NCBI GenBank assembly: GCA_002371825.1
Contig: DFHF01000058.1
Span: 1 to 27,029, forward strand
Direction of reading: 5' to 3'
Origin: Ruminococcus flavefaciens
GTDB taxonomy: Bacteria > Bacillota > Clostridia > Oscillospirales > Ruminococcaceae
Length of the DNA stretch: 27,029 nucleotides
Positions within the stretch are counted from its first letter, which is position 1, and every line of letters starts with the position of its first letter. The notes under the pieces were generated by a model. It saw nothing but the letters and a program-made list of their open reading frames with translations, was not told the DNA's origin and searched no databases. The translations under genes were made by a program, and so were the position numbers. Shown piece after piece: positions 21,983-27,029 of the stretch.

Positions 21983-21994
21983 TTATCTTTTCAT
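21983..21994 (-). CDS. Three-codon leader ORF (MKR) of the ABC-F gene
   Basis: ATG AAA AGA TAA on the - strand, about 23 bases after the expected transcript start. It is preceded by AGAAAGAGGTGG, close to the full anti-Shine-Dalgarno complement (spacing six from AGAGGT). It would be a minimal leader peptide that senses ribosome-targeting drugs. Other ATG codons in the leader lack a ribosome binding site. Confidence 0.5.
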   Translation of the reverse strand: MKR

Positions 21995-22023
21995 CCTTCC
22001 ACCTCTTTCTGTGATTTGAGCAT

Positions 22024-22052
22024 ATTATATCACAGGTTTTTGTGCTTGTCAA
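22024..22052 (-). promoter_or_regulatory. Consensus sigma-70 promoter of the ABC-F gene
   Basis: On the - strand TTGACA (22047-22052), 17-bp spacer, TATAAT (22024-22029), both perfect, with TG one base before the -10. Expected start about 22017, so the leader is about 255 bases. Confidence 0.92.
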
Positions 22053-22071
22053 GAATTAATTTTGAAAAAGC

Positions 22072-22100
22072 TTGATTTTATCAGCTGAAAATGTTATAAT
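22072..22100 (+). promoter_or_regulatory. Promoter of tRNA-Gly
   Basis: TTGATT (22072-22077), 17-bp spacer, TATAAT (22095-22100). It runs away from the ABC-F promoter, 20 bp from its -35. Confidence 0.85.
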
Positions 22101-22115
22101 GATGAGGTAAGAGAA

Positions 22116-22190
22116 GCAGATATAGTATAGCGGCTATTACTTCAGTTTCCCAAACTGAGGAGGCGGGTTCGACCCCCGTTATCTGCTCCA
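22116..22190 (+). tRNA. tRNA-Gly(CCC), CCA encoded
   Basis: Acceptor arms GCAGATA and TATCTGC pair perfectly. The anticodon stem TCAGT/ACTGA closes the loop TTCCCAA, with anticodon CCC. The T arm is GCGGG-TTCGACC-CCCGT. The D arm has a T-T mismatch at its inner pair. The discriminator is T, then CCA. The gene has its own promoter and terminator. Confidence 0.93.
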
Positions 22191-22247
22191 GCGGGGAGCC
22201 CCCGCAGGCTTGTTCGCGCTTTACATATGTGAGGCGCGAATTTTTTT
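22191..22247 (+). terminator. tRNA-Gly terminator region
   Basis: A short GCGGGG/CCCCGC hairpin right after the CCA is followed by TTCGCGC (22213-22219) pairing with GCGCGAA (22234-22240), with ACATATGT between them, and then seven T bases. Confidence 0.8.
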
Positions 22248-22289
22248 GCGCGTTTGAAGCGGCATCTATACCTTAGCATATGTATACAA

Positions 22290-22675
22290 GCTGAGCCAGC
22301 TTGACCGCATTCACGCTTCTGCTCGCAGGCTCGCTCACTCTGTCCGAGGCAGTCAGTCTGCTTTCGCTAACGGGAGTATCACCGGATCAGTGCAGACAAA
22401 GAATAGGCTGAGCCAGCTTGACCGCAGTTACGCTTCCGCTTGCAAGCTCGCTCACTCTGTCCGAGGCAGTCAGTCTGCTTTCGCTAACGTGAGTATCACC
22501 GGATCAGTGCAGACAAAGAATAGGCTGAGCCAGCTTGACCGCAGTCACGCTTTCGCTCGCAGGCTCGATCACTCTGTCCGAGGCAGTCAGTCTGCTTTCG
22601 CTAACGGGAGTATCATCTGATCAGTACAGACAAAGAATAGGCTGAGCCAGCTTGACCACAGTTACGCTTCCGCTT
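22290..22675 (+). repeat. 117-bp tandem repeat, three full copies and a 35-bp partial
   Basis: Copies start at 22290, 22407 and 22524, with a truncated fourth at 22641. They differ at only a few bases each (for example GGGAGTATCACC, GTGAGTATCACC). Each unit has GTCTGC and GCAGAC arms that could pair around a 30-base loop. The stretch before (TTTTTTTGCGCGTTTGAAGC, 22241-22260) resembles the stretch behind (22674-22693), so the array seems to sit in a larger duplicated unit. Because 117 is divisible by three, a frame stays open through it, but no start signal supports a gene. Nothing else is seen here up to the next terminator at 22742. Confidence 0.9.
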
Positions 22676-22741
22676 TTTTGTGTGTATGAAGCAGCATTTT
22701 AATAGCTGTATATAATCAATGTATAGCTTATATACGATCTA

Positions 22742-22771
22742 ATGCCTCACTTTAAGTGGGGCATATTTTTT
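22742..22771 (+). terminator. Terminator between the repeat array and the NAD operon
   Basis: ATGCCTCACT pairs with AGTGGGGCAT (ten bp, one G-U) around TTA, followed by ATTTTTTATT. Confidence 0.8.
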
Positions 22772-22842
22772 ATTCAGGCATGAAATTTTCTCTTCGCTGC
22801 AGGAGCCTCAAAAAATTTTTTTCAGAAAATTTCAAAAAGTAC

Positions 22843-22871
22843 TTGACAACTTATTATTTTTGTGATATTAT
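22843..22871 (+). promoter_or_regulatory. Promoter of the nrtR-pncA-pncB operon
   Basis: TTGACA (22843-22848), 17-bp spacer, TATTAT (22866-22871). The -35 is perfect. The -10 is inside a palindrome. Confidence 0.88.
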
Positions 22872-22873
22872 CA
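22863..22873 (+). promoter_or_regulatory. Candidate NrtR operator on the -10 box
   Basis: TGATATTATCA is a perfect palindrome covering the -10 element, within a wider partly symmetric AT-rich stretch (TTATT at 22851-22855 and AATAA at 22881-22885). A repressor bound here would block the polymerase. NrtR is the likely ligand, as the first gene of the operon. Confidence 0.55.
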
Positions 22874-22899
22874 TAATAGAAATAACACAGGAGGCGATA

Positions 22900-23718
22900 A
22901 TGATGGACAGCGAAAAGGAGTTCTTAAGCAATTACAAGCTCAGTGATTACGAACGGCCATCAGTTACATCAGATGTTGCAGCGTTTATGGTAAGCTCCGG
23001 AGACCGAGAGAATTACCGCCGCAATCCGGAAAATAAACTGCTGCTTCTGCTGGTTAAAAGAGGCGGACACCCCTTCAAAGACAAATGGGCACTCCCCGGA
23101 GGCTTCCTCAACAAGGGCGAGACGATCGAAGAATGTGCGCTGAGGGAGATACAGGAGGAAACGAACGTGCTTCCGGCAGCAATTATGCCGGTAGGAGTTT
23201 TCAGTCAGCCTGGAAGAGATCCTCGTGGCTGGATAATCTCGAACCTGTTTGTTTCGGTTATAGGTGAGGAGTCTGTGAAGCAGATGGGGTGCGATGATGC
23301 TTCAGATGCACAGTGGTTCAGCGTCAGCTTTGAAGGAGACGAAAACGGAGTCTACGATCTCACTCTCAGCTATGAAGACGTTGAGCTGAAAGCAGTTCTC
23401 TCTGAGGAGAAAACACGCTTCGGAAGAACCTTTTTCCGGATAATAGACAGCGGTGATCTTGCATTTGATCATGCTGCTATGATAGGCATGGCTCTTGCAG
23501 CACTAAGGTCTGAGGCAAAGAATTATGATATGATCTTTGATTTCCTGCCGGAAAAGTTTACGCTGACTGCTTTCCAGAAGGTCCAGGAGACCATAATGAA
23601 TGTCTCTATACTTCCGGCGAATTTCAGAAGAATGGTAAGCTGCTATGTTGAAGAGACGGATGAATATGTGCGAGGAGAGGGGCATCGTCCCGCCAAGCTG
23701 TATAAACGCAAAAAGTAA
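22900..23718 (+). CDS. nrtR: NrtR-like Nudix-domain transcriptional regulator, 272 aa
   Basis: NrtR proteins pair a Nudix domain that senses ADP-ribose or related nucleotides with a winged helix that binds DNA; they control NAD salvage genes. Residues 67-90 hold the Nudix box GGFLNKGETIEECALREIQEETNV, which matches GX5EX7REUXEEXGU except N for the late G, so hydrolysis may be kept. From about residue 165 the C-terminal domain (FTLTAFQKVQETIMNVSILPANFRRMVS) matches the winged helix of NrtR, ending in VRGEGHRPAKLYKRKK, a common end. It is first in an operon with pncA and pncB-like genes. ATG 22900 or 22903 both follow AGGAGG. A plain ADP-ribose pyrophosphatase is the alternative. Confidence 0.85.
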   Translation: MMDSEKEFLSNYKLSDYERPSVTSDVAAFMVSSGDRENYRRNPENKLLLLLVKRGGHPFKDKWALPGGFLNKGETIEECALREIQEETNVLPAAIMPVGVFSQPGRDPRGWIISNLFVSVIGEESVKQMGCDDASDAQWFSVSFEGDENGVYDLTLSYEDVELKAVLSEEKTRFGRTFFRIIDSGDLAFDHAAMIGMALAALRSEAKNYDMIFDFLPEKFTLTAFQKVQETIMNVSILPANFRRMVSCYVEETDEYVRGEGHRPAKLYKRKK

Positions 23719-23741
23719 TATAAGGATATGGAGGTAATGTT

Positions 23742-24266
23742 ATGAAAAAATTTCTTGTTGTCGTTGATATGCAGAAGGACTTTGTTGACGGAGCACTCGG
23801 TACCAAGGAGGCCTGCGGAATAGTTCCTGCTGCTGTGGAAAAGATCAGAGGATTCGGGGGCGAAATATTCGTTACCTATGATACTCATTATGAAAACTAT
23901 ATGGAGACAGCCGAAGGAAAGAAACTCCCTGTTCCCCACTGTATAAAGGGTACACCGGGATGGGAGCTTGACAAAGATATTGCAGCAGCTTTAGAGGGCA
24001 GAGAGTATACTCCCGTTGAAAAGAAAACATTCGGATCTGTTGATCTGCCCGGAATGATTTATAAAGCTGCTGGCGGAGAAGATTTCAGCATAGAGCTTAT
24101 CGGCCTCTGCACTGATATCTGCGTGATAAGCAATGCACTGATACTTAAAGCAAATTTCCCTGAGGCTCGTATTGCAATAGATGAAAAATGCTGTGCAGGA
24201 GTAACTCCTGAGAAGCACGATGCAGCAGTTGAAACAATGAAAAGCTGTCAGATAGACGTACTCTGA
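23742..24266 (+). CDS. pncA: Nicotinamidase-type cysteine hydrolase, 174 aa
   Basis: This enzyme of the isochorismatase-like family probably cleaves nicotinamide to nicotinate and ammonia. It has the catalytic triad Asp9 (VVDMQKDFVD), Lys94/95 (VEKKTFGSVD) and Cys127 (IGLCTDICVISNAL), with YDTHYENY as the likely metal site and PHCIKGTPGWEL, which are standard in nicotinamidases. Length is a little short. AGGAGG-like GGAGG precedes its ATG by 7 bases, 23 bases after the regulator gene. Its neighbours, an NrtR-like gene and nicotinate phosphoribosyltransferase, make nicotinamide the expected substrate; a pyrazinamidase/N-carbamoyl-like activity cannot be ruled out. Confidence 0.88.
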   Translation: MKKFLVVVDMQKDFVDGALGTKEACGIVPAAVEKIRGFGGEIFVTYDTHYENYMETAEGKKLPVPHCIKGTPGWELDKDIAAALEGREYTPVEKKTFGSVDLPGMIYKAAGGEDFSIELIGLCTDICVISNALILKANFPEARIAIDEKCCAGVTPEKHDAAVETMKSCQIDVL

Positions 24267-24285
24267 TAAAGAAAGGGAGATCGCT

Positions 24286-25491
24286 ATGAAACTGGAACCT
24301 ATTGTTATCTCACTTCTTGATACTGATCTTTATAAATTCAATATGGATCAGGTAATTTTTCATAAGCACACTGACCTCTGCGGACAGTATTTCTTCAAAT
24401 GCAGAAATAAGGACGTAGTATTCACACCGGAAATGGTCCGGGAGATAAATGAGCAGATAGACCACCTCTGCTCGCTGACCTTCAAAAAGGAGGAGCTGGA
24501 TTATCTCCGTTCTATACGCTTTATAAAGAACGATTATGTTGAGTTCCTTCGCCTCTGGAGACCTATAAGGGACTATGTAACAGCAGAGCTTGATGAAAAT
24601 GGTCAGCTGAATTTAGAGGTAAACGGTCCGCTTTTCTCAGCAATGCAGTTTGAGATATATCTTCTTGAAATAGTCAACGAGGTATATTTCAGAATGAAAT
24701 ACGATTACGAGAAGCTCCGCAGATCTGCTGAGGAGAGACTTGATGCTAAGATCAGAGCAATGAACGACGGAACATATACCTTCAAGTTTGCAGAGTTCGG
24801 ATGCCGCAGAAGACTTTCCCGTGAGTGGGAGGACGTTGTTGTGAAGCGTCTGGTCACTGAGACAAAGAACTGCGTGGGAACTTCAAACGTATATCTTGCA
24901 ATGAAGTATAATGTAACTCCTATAGGAACATATGCTCACGAGTTCGTACAGATGTATCAGGGTATAGACTCTATCCCGTTGGCATATACAAATCACTACG
25001 CAATGAAGGACTGGTACGACGAATACGACGGAGATAATGGTACTGCTCTTACTGATACAGTTACTACAGATCTTTTCCTGCTCGATTTCAATCGCTCTAT
25101 GGTAAACAACTATACCGGAGTTCGTCATGACAGCGGAGATCCCTATGAGTGGGGAGAAAAGATAATAGCACACTATCAGAAGTATGGTGTCGATCCAAAA
25201 ATGAAGCTCCTTCTTTTCAGCGACAGCCTTGATTTTGACAGAGCACAGAAACTCTACGATCACTTCTGTGACAGGACAAAGGTATCTTTTGGAATAGGAA
25301 CCTTCTGTTCAAATGATACAGAGGAGCAGGCTCTGAATATAGTTATAAAGCTTCAGTATGTAAACGGACGTCCTGTGGCAAAGCTCTCTGATGACATCGG
25401 AAAGGCAATGTGCCGTGATGAAGAGTATCTCGGCTATCTGAAGAGGTCTGTAGAGTTCAGGATCAAGCGTGAGACCGGAAAAACTGAATAA
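24286..25491 (+). CDS. pncB: Nicotinate phosphoribosyltransferase, 401 aa
   Basis: PncB makes nicotinate mononucleotide from nicotinate, PRPP and ATP, the step after nicotinamidase. It begins PIVISLLDTDLYKFNMDQVIFHKH, the standard N-terminus with the YKxxM motif. The His of the phosphorylated site is in IGTYAHEFVQMYQ, then RHDSGDPYEWGEKIIAHY and LLLFSDSLDFDRAQKLY, FGIGTFCSND and RPVAKLSDDIGKAMC. Length (about 400) is that of the E. coli-type enzyme, rather than the longer Gram-positive type. AAAGGGAG stands before its ATG, 19 bases after pncA, so the three genes are one operon. Confidence 0.95.
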   Translation: MKLEPIVISLLDTDLYKFNMDQVIFHKHTDLCGQYFFKCRNKDVVFTPEMVREINEQIDHLCSLTFKKEELDYLRSIRFIKNDYVEFLRLWRPIRDYVTAELDENGQLNLEVNGPLFSAMQFEIYLLEIVNEVYFRMKYDYEKLRRSAEERLDAKIRAMNDGTYTFKFAEFGCRRRLSREWEDVVVKRLVTETKNCVGTSNVYLAMKYNVTPIGTYAHEFVQMYQGIDSIPLAYTNHYAMKDWYDEYDGDNGTALTDTVTTDLFLLDFNRSMVNNYTGVRHDSGDPYEWGEKIIAHYQKYGVDPKMKLLLFSDSLDFDRAQKLYDHFCDRTKVSFGIGTFCSNDTEEQALNIVIKLQYVNGRPVAKLSDDIGKAMCRDEEYLGYLKRSVEFRIKRETGKTE

Positions 25492-25498
25492 TGTAAAA

Positions 25499-25535
25499 AC
25501 CGGAAGCAGTACGATATTGCTTCCGGTCTGTTTTT
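25499..25535. terminator. Bidirectional terminator between pncB and the leftward gene
   Basis: ACCGGAAGCA (25499-25508) and TGCTTCCGGT (25518-25527) form a perfect ten-bp stem, followed by TTTTT on + and preceded by AAAAA for the opposite strand. It can end both convergent transcripts. Confidence 0.88.
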
Positions 25536-25538
25536 ATC

Positions 25539-26000
25539 TCATACAGGCGGATTTTCAGATATATATCGGTCAAGTATCTCTGCGGCAGTACGAACGAATC
25601 TGACACAGGGACGGACTTTGTAGTAATGCTCAGTACGCTTCTCCGGCTCAGGAGTGCTTGTAACGTTCAGTCCCTTGAGCAGGTCACGGCAGATGATAGT
25701 ATCATGAACTTTTCTGAACTCTTCTGCAAGATACTGTATTCGCTTGTAGTGTTCAGTTTTTTTATTATGATCCGTTTCGATGCCTTTTCCATAGAGGAGG
25801 CCGGCTATCATGAACATAGCAGAGCAGGTGCCGCAGACTTCCCGCATCCTGCCCATTCCGGCGCCGAAGGAAGAGGAGAGCCTTTTGGAAAGCTCCGGGT
25901 CAATACCTGTAACATCGGAAAAAGCTGTAAAGACAGATTGTGAGCAGTTGCAGCCCTCAGCAAAGAGCTGACAGGCTTTTTCAGCGTGATTTGAATTCAT
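25539..26000 (-). CDS. C_GCAxxG_C_C family protein, 153 aa
   Basis: A cysteine-rich redox protein of unknown function. The motif CNCSQSVFTAFSDVTG (Cys17, Cys19) and SSFGAGMGRMREVCGTCSAMFMIAGLLYG (Cys56, Cys59) define the family, and two more Cys occur in IICRDLL and RPCVRF. The start at 26000 is picked because GGAG lies eight bases upstream; a longer in-frame start at 26051 lacks one. It is predicted helical and cytoplasmic; the motif is thought to bind metal or take part in a redox step. It runs leftward toward pncB with a shared terminator. Confidence 0.85.
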   Translation of the reverse strand: MNSNHAEKACQLFAEGCNCSQSVFTAFSDVTGIDPELSKRLSSSFGAGMGRMREVCGTCSAMFMIAGLLYGKGIETDHNKKTEHYKRIQYLAEEFRKVHDTIICRDLLKGLNVTSTPEPEKRTEHYYKVRPCVRFVRTAAEILDRYISENPPV

Positions 26001-26193
26001 TTTATACACTCCTGTTATTTTTACATTTATATCAAAATAAGTCCGACCCAAAATAAACGGGACGATAACTGCTTAAGAGAAGTTATTGAGTATACATTAA
26101 TTGTAATCCGGATGAGGAGAAAAATCAATAGAAATAATTTCAATTATGTTAGCTAAGTATAACAACTGCTTGTCATTATTTTAACGTTTTGTC
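26001..26193 (-). other. Intergenic stretch upstream of the C_GCAxxG_C_C gene
   Basis: AT-rich, with no gene. A TATAAA-like box (about 26027-26032 on -) may be part of a leftward promoter, but no convincing -35 is seen at the right distance. Confidence 0.4.
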
Positions 26194-26222
26194 TTGATTC
26201 AGAAGTAAAAATGATGTATAAT
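26194..26222 (+). promoter_or_regulatory. Sigma-70 promoter of the NifU-like gene
   Basis: TTGATT (26194-26199), 17-bp spacer, TATAAT (26217-26222). The leader to the ATG is about 53 bases and shows no clear hairpin. Confidence 0.85.
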
Positions 26223-26281
26223 ATTGGAGTATGCAAGGACAGTTTTATCCGGCTGCCTAAAAACCGAAAGGAGTATTTATA

Positions 26282-26974
26282 ATGATTTATTCGCACGAAG
26301 TTGAAACAATGTGCCCTATCGCACAGGGCGTTGCTCACGGCGCTGCTCCCATTCCTGAGGAGGCAAAGTGGGTAAAGGCTAAGGAGATAAAGGATATTTC
26401 CGGCTTTACACACGGTATTGGCTGGTGTGCACCTCAGCAGGGCACATGTAAGCTCACACTCAATGTCAAGGAAGGCGTTATCCAGGAGGCTCTTGTTGAG
26501 ACTATCGGATGCTCAGGTATGACACACTCCGCTGCTATGGCTGCTGAGATACTTCCCGGCAGAACAATTCTTGAAGCTCTTAACACAGACCTCGTCTGTG
26601 ATGCTATCAACACAGCTATGAGAGAGCTTTTCCTCCAGATCGTTTACGGTCGTTCACAGTCTGCATTCTCTGAGGGCGGACTCGTTGTTGGTGCCGGCCT
26701 TGAGGACCTCGGTAAGGGACTCCGTTCACAGGTTGGTACACTTTACGGTACACTCGCTAAGGGACCCAGATACCTCGAAATGACAGACGGCTATATCACA
26801 GGCCTCGCTCTTAATGAGGACGACGAGATCATCGGCTATAAGTTCGTTAACTTCGGTAAGATGATGGACTTCATCAAGGCTGGCGACGACGCTAACACAG
26901 CTTTTGAGAAGGCTCAGGGTCAGTACGGAAGAGTTGCTGACGCCGTTAAGATCGTTGACCCCAGAAAGGAATAA
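26282..26974 (+). CDS. NifU/IscU-like scaffold-type protein paired with GGGtGRT, 230 aa
   Basis: A protein conserved in Clostridia and often labelled an Fe-S assembly scaffold. It begins MIYSHEVETMCPIAQGVAHGAAPIPEEAKWVKAKEIKDI and has conserved GWCAPQQGTCKLTLNV and VETIGCSGMTHSAAMAAEILPG, which echo the Cys spacing of IscU-type scaffolds (Cys in GWCAP, GTC, IGCSG). AGGAGG-like AAAGGAG precedes the ATG by eight bases. It stands directly before a GGGtGRT gene, a pairing seen in many Clostridia. What the pair does is not known to me. Confidence 0.85.
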   Translation: MIYSHEVETMCPIAQGVAHGAAPIPEEAKWVKAKEIKDISGFTHGIGWCAPQQGTCKLTLNVKEGVIQEALVETIGCSGMTHSAAMAAEILPGRTILEALNTDLVCDAINTAMRELFLQIVYGRSQSAFSEGGLVVGAGLEDLGKGLRSQVGTLYGTLAKGPRYLEMTDGYITGLALNEDDEIIGYKFVNFGKMMDFIKAGDDANTAFEKAQGQYGRVADAVKIVDPRKE

Positions 26975-26988
26975 GGAGGATATCTACA

Positions 26989-27029
26989 ATGGCTTTATTT
27001 GAATCATATGAGAGAAGAGAAAAGCAGAT
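26989..27029 (+). CDS. GGGtGRT-family protein, start only
   Basis: ATG at 26989, ten bases after AAGGAGG, opens MALFESYERREKQ, the usual N-terminus of the GGGtGRT family (function unknown). The frame runs off the window. It lies 14 bases after the NifU-like gene and should be in one operon with it. Confidence 0.82.
   Translation, partial: MALFESYERREKQ

Noticed and set aside
22390..22620. 76-codon frame within the tandem repeats
   Set aside because: It exists only because 117 is a multiple of three; there is no start signal, and its composition follows the repeat.
22290..22675. CRISPR array
   Set aside because: Units are 117 bp and contiguous, without unique spacers, and no cas gene is near.

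Overview
The window carries the late (structural and lysis) half of a siphovirus-type prophage, from the left edge to about 15,671, followed by host chromosome of a low-to-mid-GC Firmicute. Strong AAGGAGG-type ribosome binding sites, the MALFESYERR start of a GGGtGRT-family gene, a C_GCAxxG_C_C protein, an Lsa-like ABC-F gene and a dockerin-like domain in a tail protein together suggest a Ruminococcus-like member of the Oscillospiraceae. That assignment is inference, since no rRNA or marker gene is present.

Phage part (all genes on +): a 59-aa protein and an HNH endonuclease; the large terminase; a prohead protease with an in-frame internal start for the scaffold; an HK97-fold capsid protein; connector, closure and tail-completion proteins; the major tail protein; a gpG/Gp15-like chaperone pair; a zinc ribbon; the tape measure; the distal tail protein with two EF-hand/dockerin loops; a tail-associated protein; baseplate and receptor-binding proteins; an XhlA-like protein, a holin and a GH25 endolysin. 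The genes abut or overlap by 1-4 bases, as in one late operon. No portal or small terminase gene is visible. The phage ends at a bidirectional terminator, a short candidate antisense RNA with its own promoter, and a 45-nt 3' piece of tRNA-Pro(CGG), which I read as the right attachment site.

Host part: a MATE exporter behind a sigma-70 promoter and a leader terminator; a flavodoxin-cupin-CMD-LysR operon with a LysR-type box about 69 bases before its expected start; a leftward ABC-F gene with an attenuator-like leader; tRNA-Gly(CCC); a 117-bp tandem repeat array; an NAD-salvage operon (NrtR-like Nudix regulator, nicotinamidase, nicotinate phosphoribosyltransferase) with a palindrome on its -10 box; a leftward C_GCAxxG_C_C gene; and a NifU-like/GGGtGRT pair cut by the window edge.

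The observations most worth following are the dockerin-like domain in the distal tail protein, the amber codon plus hairpin plus in-frame acidic tail in the major tail gene, the antisense RNA at the prophage end, the nested scaffold start, and the ABC-F leader with a three-codon upstream reading frame.
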